Positions 1 through 8,610 of a stretch of 19,135 nucleotides of DNA are shown piece after piece. A program made the translations under genes and the position numbers. Location of the stretch: assembly GCA_050747825.1 (NCBI GenBank), contig JBOGJG010000217.1:1-19135 (forward strand), written 5' to 3'. Source of the DNA: JBOGJG01 sp050747825. Lineage in GTDB: Bacteria; Acidobacteriota; UBA6911; RPQK01; JBOGJG01. Within the stretch, counting starts at the first letter, position 1, and every line of letters starts with the position of its first letter. A model generated the notes under the pieces. The model was not told the origin of the DNA and searched no databases. It saw only the letters and a program-made list of their open reading frames with translations.

Positions 1-123
1 ACCCTGGACCGCGCGCTCGAACTCGGCATCAATTTTTTCGATAGGGCGGATGCCTACGGCCCTTTCGGAAGTAGCCATGGACAAAATCATGTACCGGACC
101 CGGTTTCTTGGACCCGGAGTTAA
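1..123 (+). pseudogene. Aldo/keto reductase fragment (internal piece, cut at window edge)
   Basis: Frame 1 reads 40 codons to a TAA at 121-123. The text LDRALELGINFFDRADAYGPFG matches the conserved early part of aldo/keto reductases, where the Asp and Tyr of the D-x-A-x-x-Y-G motif lie; here this is DRADAYG. After GPFGSS the family continues with an E-x-x-L-G-x-A-L segment, but this frame runs into unrelated residues and stops, so everything after about residue 60 of a normal 300-residue enzyme is gone. The fragment cannot be a working oxidoreductase. Its upstream part lies outside the window. I am fairly sure of the family because the motif is very typical. The fragment status follows from the early stop. 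Confidence 0.65.
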
Positions 124-183
124 GTTAATGGACTACCTGAAAAAGTCCTTTTCTCACTTTCAAAGCCGTCAGACAAGAAAAAT

Positions 184-454
184 ATGTTGAAACAAAAGCC
201 TGATTTGATCGAGACAGCCGCCTGGATGCGCAATCTGGCCGAGGTGCCCAAGGGCGAAGCCTTGCCTGACCCCTCATTTAATCTGGCTCAAAGCACAATT
301 TCTTGAGAGAGAGGCCATCCAGGAGCGCGCGCTCTGGCCGGTGATCCTCACCGAAGCTCTGGCGCCAGGACTGATCGCTTTGGTCCCGGCCGCTTGGCTG
401 GCCTGGAACTGGCCCGAAGTTCAGCAGATCTTATCCCAGTTCCTGTCGCGGTGA
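184..454 (+). pseudogene. Small single-pass membrane protein, anti-sigma-like, broken by one frameshift
   Basis: The first frame starts at ATG 184 (MLKQKPDLIETAAWMRNLAE...) and stops at TGA 304-306. Moving to the +1 frame at about 278-281 continues sensibly as IWLKAQFLERE..., then a hydrophobic stretch ALAPGLIALVPAAWLAWNW, ending at TGA 452-454. Removing one A from the run ATTTAATC near 278-281 gives one protein of about 89 residues: an acidic N-terminus with a PDPSFIWLKAQ motif and one C-terminal membrane segment. From memory, such proteins follow ECF sigma-factor genes in acidobacteria and resemble small anti-sigma factors; that assignment is inference. A single sequencing error would give the same picture, so the gene could be intact in reality. 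No sigma-factor gene is visible next to it. Confidence 0.5.
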
Positions 455-744
455 GACAGTAACAATTTCCGCGTTGTGATATAAGCTTCCATGCTGTAAC
501 ATACGGCCAGAACATACCAACATAGTACGGACGTTGGGCGCGAACAGAGCTGTTTTCAGACTCGGGTCAGTATACCTGGTCACATGCTGTGGGCTGGTTC
601 GTAAATGATAGCAGCGCGGACGGGTCGGCAGAAAAAGCACTCTGGTTAGATTTTGAAAGCACTCGTAGTGACTGGATAGGTCTTGAGGCAGCCTGAGCAG
701 GCGCCTGGACGTCCCCCAAAGGCTGGATACTGAATTATCCAGGC
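455..744. other. Intergenic stretch upstream of the TonB receptor; no gene recognised
   Basis: About 290 bases with no credible coding frame. The minus-strand open frame covering it is rich in Arg, Cys and Ser with no recognisable motif, so I treat it as spurious. I see no clear promoter. A TTGAAA near 651 followed 17 bases later by ATAGGT is a weak candidate. The only definite structure is a hairpin at 723-742, listed separately. Confidence 0.5.
723..742 (+). promoter_or_regulatory. Hairpin directly before the Shine-Dalgarno of the TonB receptor
   Basis: CTGGATA (723-729) and TATCCAG (736-742) form a perfect 7-bp stem with a 6-nt loop. It ends two bases before the strong Shine-Dalgarno AAGGAGG at 745-751, which serves the GTG start at 757. 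In the mRNA it would sit immediately 5' of the ribosome-binding site. A regulatory role is inference. Confidence 0.35.
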
Positions 745-756
745 AAGGAGGCCTTC

Positions 757-3700
757 GTGAAAACCAGAACTCTCTGCTTCGCATTTTTTGGCGTAATCCT
801 CACTTTAATTTTCTCTCCCCTGCAGCTTCTGGGGCAGATTGACACGGCATCCGTTCAGGGCATCGTTCGAGATCAGCAAGGAGCGGTGGTTCCCGGCGTT
901 GATGTCACCGCCATGAATCTGGGTACAAGTGAGACGACAAGTGCCGTTACCAATGAGCAGGGCTTTTATAAGGCGGCCGCGCTGCCCATCGGCGAGTATG
1001 AAGTTCGTGCCGTTTTACCCGGCTTCAAGACGGCGGTGCGAACGGGCCTCACGCTGGAAGTTGGAGATATTGCGCGTGTAGATCTAACGCTTGAGCTGGG
1101 AGAAATCGCTGAGCAAGTGGTGGTCAGCGGCGAGGCGCCTTTGCTGGAGAGCGAGACCTCCAGCGTAGGGCAGGTAATTGCTGAAAGAGCCATCAGCGAC
1201 CTGCCGCTCAATGGCAGACAGTACGTGCAACTGGCCAAGCTCTCGGCGGGAGTTTTGGATGCTCCCCGAGGCGATCGGGGAGGCGCCTCGGGATTTATTG
1301 CCAACGGCGTGCGCGGAACCATGAACGACTTCAGGCTGGATGGCCAGGATAACAATGCGCGTTCTCCGGGCATGCAGCAGCGGACTTACGACACAGTTCG
1401 GCCTTCCGTGGATGCCATAGCGGAATTCAGGGTGGAAACTCACAATTTCTCAGCCGAGTACGGGCGCGCCGCAGGGGCCGTTATTAACGCACGGGTTAAA
1501 TCAGGGACCAATCGTTTCCGTGGCTCGCTCTTTGAGTTCCACCGAAACGACGTCTTCGATGCTCGTCATTTCTTTTCGCCTCCTGATGATCCGAAGCCTC
1601 CTCTCATTCGCAACCAATTCGGGGGGACGATTGGCGGTCCGATAGTACGGGACAGCGCTTTCTTTTTCTTTTCTTATGAAGGAACTCGAGAGCGCCGGGG
1701 GATCACCATCGTAGAGACGGTCCCCACAGCCGCCATGCGGGCCGGTAACTTCTCCGCATTTCGACCGATCTTTGATCCGGCTACCAGCCGTGCCAATCCT
1801 GACGGTAATGGTTCAATCCGCGATCGGTTCCCTCATGATGTGATCCCAGCCGACCGATTCGATCCAGTGGCGGTCAAATTGATGGAAACCCTGCTCTTGG
1901 ACCCGAATCAGCCGGGAATCGTCAACAATTTCATCGTCAGTCCGACTCGCCCTTTTGACGGAGACCAATTCACGACTCGTCTCGACTGGAACATCTCAGA
2001 TCGGGACAATCTTTTTGGGCGCTATCACTTATCCGACCGGGGCGACATCGATCCCCGTCCTTTTGATCTGGGGGGAGGTGTTTCCGACACGGTGCGCGGC
2101 CAATCGCTGGCCATTGGAGAAACCCATACTTTCAGCCCCGGAACCATCAACGAGTTCCGCATAGGCTATAGCCGATTGAACCCGATCAGAAGTCTTCTGG
2201 TAGACGAAAGAAAGTTTGAAGAGTTCGGGATTCACGGCATTCCGCCTGATCCGCGCATCAATGGTCTTCCGAGATTCAGGATCAGCGAGTTCGTCAATAT
2301 GGGAAATCAGCAGTTTCATCCCAATCAGAAAATCCCCGAGAACATCGAAGTCACGGATAACATCTCCTTCATCCGGGGCAATCACACCCTCAAAACCGGA
2401 TTTACCTACCGTTGGCAACGAGCCTATTTCAATATCTCAGGGAACGCTCGTGGAGATTTCCGATTCAATGGCGTGTTTACTCAGGACCCTCAGAACCGGG
2501 GTAAAACCGGATCGGGATTCGCCGATTTTCTGCTGGGACTGCCTCATATTTCCACTATCGAGCAAGTATTCAGTGGAGACATTCGAAACAGTTACTGGGG
2601 CTTCTTTGTCCAGGATGACTGGAAGGTGGTTCCCGATCTTACACTGAATCTGGGAATTCGTTATGAGCTCTTCTTCCCGGAGTCTGAGATCCACAATCGA
2701 CAAGCGAATTTTCTGGTCGGGCCTAACAAGCTGATTTACCCCAACAACGAAATCCCGGAAGGAATTCCTGCCGATCTGGTGACCCAGATTCCTGAGGGTG
2801 TGGATTCCCGAGCTTTGAGAGGGCTGGATACGAATAATTTCTCTCCCCGGTTGGGAGTCGCCTGGAAGTTTGCCCCTAAAACAGTATTACGGGCCGGCGG
2901 CGGAATCTTTTATGCTGAGGGTTTTTATACCATCATCGGCGGCAGCACCCGTCAGGTGGGCAATCCTCCATTCCGCCTCAGAGAACAATTTCGCTCCAAC
3001 CGAATCAAACCGAAGATTGTGCTGAGCGAAGGGTTTCCTGCTGACGCGCTTTCAGGAGCGGGAGAAATCAATCCGAGCCGGACCACATTTCGTTCGCATG
3101 ATCCCGGAATCCCGACCTCATACGCTACTCACTGGAACCTGGACATTCAGCACGAATTTCCGGCGCGATTGTTGGTGGATATTGGCTATACGGGAACGAA
3201 AGGAACGCAGCTTCCGGTTGTTTTCGACGCCAACCAGCCATTACCCGGTCCCGGAGATGATGACGAGCGTCGTCCCATTCAGGGTTTTGGTGACCTGACT
3301 CGCATCCAGGCTATGGACAATTCTACTTATCACGCTTTTTGGGTCAGAGTGGAAAGGCGATTTACCGATGGGTTCTCAGTACTGGCAAATTACACCTACG
3401 GCAAAGCTATCTCAACCCAGGAGCAGCAGTTCTCGGGAGATCCGAAGCGGAGCGCTCGAAATATCTTTTGGGAGAGGGCATTGACCAACTTTGATGTCCG
3501 CCAGCGCTTTGTCGGCAGCTACCTTTGGGAGCTTCCGGTGGGAACCGGCCAGCACTGGGACCTGGGCTCTCCGCTCTTGAATTCTGTTTTAGGAAACTGG
3601 CAGCTCAACGGTATCATCACGCTGAGGGACGGCCAGCCGTTTACTCCGAGCATGGCGTTCAGCACAGCCAACACGGGAGATGACCGTCCGGATCGGCTGA

Positions 3701-4044
3701 GGGACGGAAACTTGCCTGACGATCAACAAAGTATTCATCGATGGTTTGACAAAGAAGCTTTCGCTCCGGCTGATGCCTCGATTTTCGAATTCGGTGATGC
3801 CGGAAGAAATATTCTGTTCGGACCGGGTGTTGTCAATTTTGACTTGAGTCTTTTTAAGCGGGTTCCTTTTCCGATGCTGGGCGAGCGGGGAGAAGTGCAG
3901 TTACGAGTCGAGGCTTTTAATGCCTTCAATACGCCTCAGTTCGGTCATCCCAATTCTCAGATCGACCGCCCGCAGGGCGCTACGATCGACTCCCTATCCA
4001 ACCGCATGCGGGAATGGCAGTTCGGCCTGAAGGTGCTGTTTTAA
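757..4044 (+). CDS. TonB-dependent receptor, Oar-like, with N-terminal carboxypeptidase-regulatory domain
   Basis: 1095 residues, GTG start with AAGGAGG six bases upstream. Residues 1-26 are a signal peptide (MKTRTLCFAFFGVILTLIFS...). Residues about 30-112 form a CarboxypepD_reg-like beta-sandwich (VQGIVRDQQGAVVPGVDV ... GEYEVRAVLPGF). The plug domain follows at about 115-235 (VVVSGEAPLLE, DLPLNGRQYVQL, NGVRGTMNDFRLDGQDNN), and the rest is an outer-membrane beta-barrel ending in an aromatic residue (FGLKVLF), as BAM substrates do. The protein sits in the outer membrane and imports a large ligand using TonB energy. Expanded sets of such receptors are typical of acidobacteria and are linked with plant or animal polymer use. 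The substrate cannot be read from sequence. It is intact and stands alone, with no SusD-like partner downstream. Confidence 0.9.
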   Translation: MKTRTLCFAFFGVILTLIFSPLQLLGQIDTASVQGIVRDQQGAVVPGVDVTAMNLGTSETTSAVTNEQGFYKAAALPIGEYEVRAVLPGFKTAVRTGLTLEVGDIARVDLTLELGEIAEQVVVSGEAPLLESETSSVGQVIAERAISDLPLNGRQYVQLAKLSAGVLDAPRGDRGGASGFIANGVRGTMNDFRLDGQDNNARSPGMQQRTYDTVRPSVDAIAEFRVETHNFSAEYGRAAGAVINARVKSGTNRFRGSLFEFHRNDVFDARHFFSPPDDPKPPLIRNQFGGTIGGPIVRDSAFFFFSYEGTRERRGITIVETVPTAAMRAGNFSAFRPIFDPATSRANPDGNGSIRDRFPHDVIPADRFDPVAVKLMETLLLDPNQPGIVNNFIVSPTRPFDGDQFTTRLDWNISDRDNLFGRYHLSDRGDIDPRPFDLGGGVSDTVRGQSLAIGETHTFSPGTINEFRIGYSRLNPIRSLLVDERKFEEFGIHGIPPDPRINGLPRFRISEFVNMGNQQFHPNQKIPENIEVTDNISFIRGNHTLKTGFTYRWQRAYFNISGNARGDFRFNGVFTQDPQNRGKTGSGFADFLLGLPHISTIEQVFSGDIRNSYWGFFVQDDWKVVPDLTLNLGIRYELFFPESEIHNRQANFLVGPNKLIYPNNEIPEGIPADLVTQIPEGVDSRALRGLDTNNFSPRLGVAWKFAPKTVLRAGGGIFYAEGFYTIIGGSTRQVGNPPFRLREQFRSNRIKPKIVLSEGFPADALSGAGEINPSRTTFRSHDPGIPTSYATHWNLDIQHEFPARLLVDIGYTGTKGTQLPVVFDANQPLPGPGDDDERRPIQGFGDLTRIQAMDNSTYHAFWVRVERRFTDGFSVLANYTYGKAISTQEQQFSGDPKRSARNIFWERALTNFDVRQRFVGSYLWELPVGTGQHWDLGSPLLNSVLGNWQLNGIITLRDGQPFTPSMAFSTANTGDDRPDRLRDGNLPDDQQSIHRWFDKEAFAPADASIFEFGDAGRNILFGPGVVNFDLSLFKRVPFPMLGERGEVQLRVEAFNAFNTPQFGHPNSQIDRPQGATIDSLSNRMREWQFGLKVLF

Positions 4045-4046
4045 GA

Positions 4047-4249
4047 TCACGATCTGGGACCTATTGAGCGTACAGAAAGGGATGTTCTCGTCTGACCCCG
4101 GTCCTGCATCGGGAAAAGCTCCTGCACACTCTTGTCGAGGTCCGAAGCGACCTTCGCCATCAATTGATTCACCTGTATGACTCCGCCACATGATGAATGA
4201 AGTAGATCAACGATCCAACGCTGACCAGTGCCATAGCGATACCCAGGTC
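4047..4249 (-). pseudogene. Remnant of a DUF2254 membrane protein, with a frameshift
   Basis: Reading the minus strand from about 4249, one frame gives DLGIAMALVSVG then SLIYFIHHVAES. It stops two codons later, but a neighbouring frame continues IQVNQLMAKVASDLDKSVQE then LFP, up to a TGA at 4047-4049. The joined text fits the end of the last membrane helix and the following cytoplasmic helix of DUF2254 (PF10011), whose signature is L-x-Y-F-I-H-H-x-A-x-S-I-Q followed by an L-D-x-x-x-x-x-L-F-P segment. The shift lies at about 4176-4183. Only some 65 of the usual 400 or more residues remain, so this is a decayed piece. Its N-terminal context up to 4372 is open but unlike the family. The match is from memory of the family, not from a search. 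Confidence 0.55.
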
Positions 4250-4491
4250 ATTTTTACCTATACATACTAACTTATTGCATATGGGGCTGCAGGTATCAAC
4301 GGCTATCTCCACGGCCTGCGTATCGGCCATGCAGGCCGCCGACAGCGCGAGAATCCCGAGGTACGCTGCCATGCGGCAGGAACCTTGCCGGCAGTAATCC
4401 CCATAGCTGCTCCCCCCGGATCTGTAAACAGAACCATTGAGGAAATTACAGCAAGTCTTAGCCGTTTTCGAAACGACACTTCAAAAACGTA

Positions 4492-4524
4492 CCTATTGAC
4501 ATTCTATAGGAAAGGGCTTAGAGT
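4492..4524 (+). promoter_or_regulatory. Promoter of padR-ADOP pair with dyad over the -35 box
   Basis: TTGACA at 4496-4501, 17-nt spacer, TAGAGT at 4519-4524. The -35 box lies in an imperfect dyad, CCTAT (4492-4496) and ATAGG (4506-4510). This position suits autorepression by the PadR protein encoded just downstream, which is how many PadR genes are controlled. The operator assignment is inference. Confidence 0.55.
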
Positions 4525-4557
4525 AAAGCATGTATAGAAGATCTACTGGAAGAGGGA

Positions 4558-4899
4558 ATGAAGGAAAAGAAAGAAAAGAAGACCGACCTCCTGCAGGGAA
4601 CACTTGACCTGCTGGTGCTCAAGGCGTTGGCTTTGAGGCCGCTGCACGGGCTGGGCGTCTCGCGCCGCATTGAGCAGATCACCAATGGAACTTTCCAGGT
4701 CAAGCCGGGCTCACTCTTTCCCGCTCTGCACCGGATGGAGGAGGCGGGCTGGCTCGTTTCGTCCTGGGGCGAGTCTGAGAATAATCGCCGGGCTAAATAC
4801 TATCGCTTGACCAAAGCCGGAGAACGCCAGCTTAAGACCGAAGCCCAGGATTGGAAGCGCATCTCGCTGGCGATTGCGAGCGCCCTCAAAGCCACTTGA
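4558..4899 (+). CDS. PadR-family transcriptional regulator
   Basis: 113 residues, ATG start preceded by GAAGAGGG. The N-terminal winged helix is clear: LLQGTLDLLVLKALAL, GLGVSRRIEQITNG, VKPGSLFPALHRMEEAGWL, then the wing RAKYYRLTKAGERQL. This is the short PadR class that lacks a long C-terminal dimerisation domain. In acidobacteria such genes almost always sit directly before ADOP permease genes, as here: the permease start lies 13 bases after this stop. The protein is probably a local repressor of this two-gene operon, with the effector unknown. It is intact, with no unusual codon use. Confidence 0.88.
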   Translation: MKEKKEKKTDLLQGTLDLLVLKALALRPLHGLGVSRRIEQITNGTFQVKPGSLFPALHRMEEAGWLVSSWGESENNRRAKYYRLTKAGERQLKTEAQDWKRISLAIASALKAT

Positions 4900-4912
4900 A
4901 AGGGAAGGTGCC

Positions 4913-7624
4913 ATGCCGCTGCATCGCCTGTTCAGCCTCTGCCGCAATCTCATGCTTAAGAACCGGGTGGAGCAGGATCTCTCGGACGAGCTCAAAGCTT
5001 ACCGGGAGCTGCTGATTGAGAAAAAGGTCAAAGAAGGTCTCGACCCGGTGGAAGCCCGCCGGGGGGCCTTGATGGAGTTGGGCGGAGTCGAACAGGTTAA
5101 AGAAAGAGTCAGGGAGGTCAGAACGGGACATCGTCTGGAAACGCTTTGGCAGGACGTGCGTTATGGTCTGCGGCTTCTTCGACTTAACCCAGGATTTGCG
5201 GCCGTCGCCCTCCTGTCGCTCGCCCTTGGCATCGGCGCCAATACGGCGATTTTTCAACTGCTGAACGCTCTGCACTTTCGTATGCTCCCCGTGCACAAGC
5301 CGGAGCAGCTCGCCTCTGTCCAGATCAGGGACCGTAGTTGGAAATGGGGAGCCTTCCGCGGACCTTATTCCCATTTGACCAATCCGCTCTGGGAGCAGAT
5401 CCGCAGGCACCAGCAGGCCTTCTCCGGCCTCTTTGCCTGGACACGTGAGAGTTTTAATCTCAACCAGGGCGGCGAGGTCCGCTATGCCGACGGTCTGTGG
5501 GTCAGCGGCGATTTCTTCCAGGTGCTCGGAGTGTCGCCTCTGCTCGGCCGAGTCTTCACTGCCGCGGACGACCAGCGCGGCTGTCGCTCTCCCGGCGCGG
5601 TCATCAGCTATTCGTTTTGGCAGAGCGAGTTTGGGGGAAACCCTGCCGCGGTGGGTAGCTTACTCTCTATTCAGGGCCGGCCCTTTGAGATCATCGGCGT
5701 CACACCGGCATCCTTCTTTGGGGTAGAGGTGGGCCAGCGCTTCGATTTCGCCATTCCTCTATGTTCCGAGCCGATCCTGCGAGGCGAAGCCACGGCGCTC
5801 GATGAGCGCCACGTTTGGTGGCTGGCAGTGGCAGGACGCCTGAAGCCGGACTGGACCCTTGAGCGAGCGAGCAGCCATTTGAGCGCCATTTCGCCGGCTC
5901 TGCTGGAGGAGACTATTCCCCCGGTCTATACTCCGGACCGAGTCGAGCGTTACCTCCAGTACAGACTGGGAGCGCTCCCAGGCGGCTCGGGCTTCTCCCT
6001 ACTCCGTGAATCGTTCTCAAGGCCCCTGCAATTCCTAATAGCGATTGCCGGGCTCGTGCTCCTGATTGCCTGCGCCAACCTCGCTAATCTCATGCTGGCC
6101 CGAGCAGGAGCTCGCGAGCGTGAGATCGTCGTGCGGCTGGCACTCGGGGCCTCGCGCACGCGTCTCATTCGTCAGTTGCTGGTCGAAAGTCTCCTGCTGG
6201 CGGCGGGCGGAGCCCTGGCCGGAGTCTTTCTCGCCCGTGCTCTGAGTCGGTTCCTGGTGAGCTTTCTAAGCACTAAAGGAGACCCGCTGTTTGTCGAGCT
6301 GGCCATGGACTGGCGTGTGCTGGCGTTCACTGCGGGGTTGGCGATATTGGCTTGTTTGCTGTTCGGACTGACGCCCGCCTTGCGCGCCACTCGTGTTACC
6401 GCGGGCTCAATCCTGAGGGCAGGCAGCCGCGGCATGACAGCCAGTCGCGAAAGGCTCGGTTTACGTCGGGCTCTGGTCGTTTCGCAAGTCGCTCTTTCGT
6501 GTCTTCTGCTGATATCCGCCCTGCTGTTTGTCCGCAGCCTGCACAACCTGATGACCGTGGATGTCGGTTTCAGCCCAGACGGCATCCTGATCGCTTCCCT
6601 GAATCTGTCCGCTCTGAATCTCCCAAAGGAACGCCGCCACGTTTTCAAGCAAGACCTGATAGGCCGGGTGCGCGCGCTTCCCGGCGTGCAGTCGGCAGCC
6701 TCCTCTTTCATCACCCCTATCAGTGGAAGTTACTGGGGGAATCAAAAGGTACTGATCGGAGGGATAATCAGGGGCACCACGCTCATGAACGAGATCAGCG
6801 CGGATTACTTCACTACGCTGGAAATACCCCTGCTGGCCGGACGCGATTTCGACGATCGCGATACCCTATCATCGCCCACAGTGGCCATTGTGAATGAACT
6901 GTTCGTCGAACGCTTCTTGAATGGGACGGACCCGCTCGGGGCTGTCTTTCAAACAGAGGCGCCAGCGGGCGAACCGCAACCCGCTTACGAGATTGTCGGC
7001 CTGGTCAAGAATACGAAATACGCCGACCTGCGGGATGAATTGGAACCGATTACGTATTTACCCGCTTCACAAGATGAGGATCCCTCGCCCAACCTTGCGA
7101 TCTTGCTTCGCATCTCCGGTTCAGTGCCGGGACTACTCTCCTCGGTCAAGGCAGCCGTCGCCGAGGTCAACCCGGCTATCTCCATCCGCTTCCAAGTGCT
7201 TGAAGCTCAGATTCGTGGATCGCTGCTGCGAGAGCGCTTGATGGCCATGCTTTCCGCCTTCTTCGGTGCTCTGGCTATGCTGCTGGCAACCATCGGCTTG
7301 TACGGAGTCATTTCTTACATGGTCGTTCAACGGCGAAAGGAAATCGGCATCCGGATCGCGCTCGGCGCCAGACGGCCTCAAGTGATAGCAATGGTCATGA
7401 AGGAAGCGGGAATGCTTCTCGCAGTGGGTCTGACTGTCGGTCTCGGTCTGGCTCTTGCAGCCGGGCAAGCTGCCGCCGCCCTTCTCTTCGGACTGCGACC
7501 CTCCGATCCTCTAACACTGTTTATGGCGGCAGCTTCACTGGCAGCCGTCGCCGGGATCGCAAGCTACTTGCCGGCCCGACGGGCGGCCGCCCTGGAACCG
7601 ACAGCCGTTCTGAGAGAAGAGTGA
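4913..7624 (+). CDS. ADOP-type ABC permease (duplicated MacB/FtsX permease)
   Basis: 903 residues from ATG 4913, chosen over the TTG at 4874 because GGGAAGG lies just upstream and the TTG start would overlap padR. Residues about 10-75 form the charged permease-prefix domain (NRVEQDLSDELKAYRELLIE, ARRGALMELGG). Next comes QDVRYGLRLLRLNPGFAAVA with the first membrane helix, a MacB-type periplasmic domain, and an FtsX block of three helices (LIAIAGLVLLIACANLANLM, GAREREIVVRLALGASRTRLI). A second helix, periplasmic domain and FtsX block follow (MLSAFFGALAMLLATIGLYG, RRKEIGIRIALGARRPQVIA). The two-unit layout without an ATPase domain is that of acidobacterial duplicated orphan permeases. There is no ATPase gene nearby, so the partner and substrate are unknown. 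Confidence 0.88.
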   Translation: MPLHRLFSLCRNLMLKNRVEQDLSDELKAYRELLIEKKVKEGLDPVEARRGALMELGGVEQVKERVREVRTGHRLETLWQDVRYGLRLLRLNPGFAAVALLSLALGIGANTAIFQLLNALHFRMLPVHKPEQLASVQIRDRSWKWGAFRGPYSHLTNPLWEQIRRHQQAFSGLFAWTRESFNLNQGGEVRYADGLWVSGDFFQVLGVSPLLGRVFTAADDQRGCRSPGAVISYSFWQSEFGGNPAAVGSLLSIQGRPFEIIGVTPASFFGVEVGQRFDFAIPLCSEPILRGEATALDERHVWWLAVAGRLKPDWTLERASSHLSAISPALLEETIPPVYTPDRVERYLQYRLGALPGGSGFSLLRESFSRPLQFLIAIAGLVLLIACANLANLMLARAGAREREIVVRLALGASRTRLIRQLLVESLLLAAGGALAGVFLARALSRFLVSFLSTKGDPLFVELAMDWRVLAFTAGLAILACLLFGLTPALRATRVTAGSILRAGSRGMTASRERLGLRRALVVSQVALSCLLLISALLFVRSLHNLMTVDVGFSPDGILIASLNLSALNLPKERRHVFKQDLIGRVRALPGVQSAASSFITPISGSYWGNQKVLIGGIIRGTTLMNEISADYFTTLEIPLLAGRDFDDRDTLSSPTVAIVNELFVERFLNGTDPLGAVFQTEAPAGEPQPAYEIVGLVKNTKYADLRDELEPITYLPASQDEDPSPNLAILLRISGSVPGLLSSVKAAVAEVNPAISIRFQVLEAQIRGSLLRERLMAMLSAFFGALAMLLATIGLYGVISYMVVQRRKEIGIRIALGARRPQVIAMVMKEAGMLLAVGLTVGLGLALAAGQAAAALLFGLRPSDPLTLFMAAASLAAVAGIASYLPARRAAALEPTAVLREE

Positions 7625-7640
7625 AGTGTCCATGCCGTTA

Positions 7641-8040
7641 TCAAATCTCTCGAAAAAATGAGCTGACGAAATCAAAGAGTCGGAGGGTGCCTTGGAGTGA
7701 CTCTTTGGCTTCAGGTTCCGAGTACTCCTGTTCCAGGTAGAAGGCAGGAGCACGTCGCGACACAAGTTGCGCCGAAAAGCTCAGAAGCCACGCGGTAAAC
7801 TCCGAATCCAGAGCCATGCCTTTCGCCTTGAAGGTTGCAACCACGATGGGCGCAACGTCGTGCGTCCTGGGATGATCTTTCCCCCGTCTGGATCAATAAA
7901 GCCTTCAAAGCCAATGCGACTACTTCCTGGCAGCGGCGAATGCAAAGATTCCAGATTCGTTTTTCGTGCAGGCCTTCTGCTTCCGTTAAGATCGTCCTGG
8001 CTTCATTCAGCAGTTGAACAGCCCGATCGGAGTTGGTCAT
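7641..8040 (-). pseudogene. HEPN-domain toxin of MNT/HEPN pair 1, frameshifted
   Basis: The minus-strand frame starts at ATG 8040 (MTNSDRAVQLLNEARTILTE...) and reads a typical HEPN N-terminus, RIWNLCIRRCQEVVALALKA then LL. At a run of five G (plus-strand C at 7881-7885) it slips into a frame without similarity. Deleting one G restores the family text GKDHPRTHDVAPIVVATFKA and then RRAPAFYLEQEYSEPEAKE, down to the TGA at 7641-7643. That would be about 132 residues, normal for HEPN (PF05168) proteins with the P-x-x-H-D-V-A-P motif. Such proteins are RNase-like toxins or substrates of the neighbouring nucleotidyltransferase. The start overlaps the upstream MNT stop by 4 bases (ATGA). The homopolymer site means a sequencing error is possible. 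Confidence 0.7.
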
Positions 8041-8543
8041 AAGTCGAAGCTTTCGCCGGGCTTCCAGTCAGGCTTCAAATCCCAGTACCAGGAGCCGTCT
8101 TCAAGGATGACCTTACGGCTGCCCAGTTCGCGCAGCCGTTCCCTGATTCTCTGGAGCTCGTTTTCAAGAAAACTCTTCAGGCTGAAGAGAATTCGTCCGT
8201 GATCGGCAATCTCCACGAGAATCCAGGGGTGAGACTTGACAGTTTCGAGGTTCATGAAAAGGGGCATGACCTCCGGATAAAATCCTCGTTGCAGAAGGCT
8301 TTGATACTCTTTTTCTTCGCGAAGCGGGATCAGCAATTCTACGAATTCGTCGAGCGGCTCGCGATCGCCACGATAGACAATCAGCAGATCCAGGTCACTG
8401 CTCGTATGTCCCTGGTCGCGTGCCACAGAGCCGAATAGAGCAACGGCTTCCAAACCAGAACCGAGCTTCTCGCGCAATCCGGTGATCAGCCGATCCAAAA
8501 ACGGCCTGCAGATAGCCAGAGTGAGGCGGGCCCGCTTTTCCAT
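8037..8543 (-). CDS. MNT-type nucleotidyltransferase antitoxin, pair 1
   Basis: 168 residues. The minimal nucleotidyltransferase core is clear: AVALFGSVARDQGHTSSDLD followed by LLIVY, with Gly38-Ser39 and the metal-binding Asp50 and Asp52. The C-terminal half is helical and longer than in the smallest MNT proteins (FSLKSFLENELQRIRERLRE). In HEPN/MNT loci this enzyme neutralises the HEPN partner, in characterised systems by adding AMP. It is the first gene of the pair and overlaps the HEPN gene by 4 bases, so the two are translationally coupled. No good Shine-Dalgarno precedes the ATG. A TAAAAT hexamer lies 8 bases before it on the transcribed strand, so a very short leader is possible. The gene is intact, unlike its partner. 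Confidence 0.85.
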   Translation of the reverse strand: MEKRARLTLAICRPFLDRLITGLREKLGSGLEAVALFGSVARDQGHTSSDLDLLIVYRGDREPLDEFVELLIPLREEKEYQSLLQRGFYPEVMPLFMNLETVKSHPWILVEIADHGRILFSLKSFLENELQRIRERLRELGSRKVILEDGSWYWDLKPDWKPGESFDL

Positions 8544-8610
8544 GAAAAGTCATTTTAGCACCTGCAGCGCGCCTACCTGCAGGACGAAAACCACGAGAAT
8601 TGGGGGCCTG

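Noticed and set aside
966..1443. Long minus-strand ORFs inside the TonB receptor gene
   Set aside because: Shadow frames of an intact, clearly coding gene.
4169..4372. 67-residue minus-strand membrane peptide as a real small gene
   Set aside because: Its C-terminal half matches DUF2254 text that continues in another frame, so it is part of a remnant.
7881..7885. Programmed frameshifting in the HEPN gene at the G run
   Set aside because: There is no downstream stimulatory structure or known recoding in this family; a pseudogene or sequencing error is simpler.
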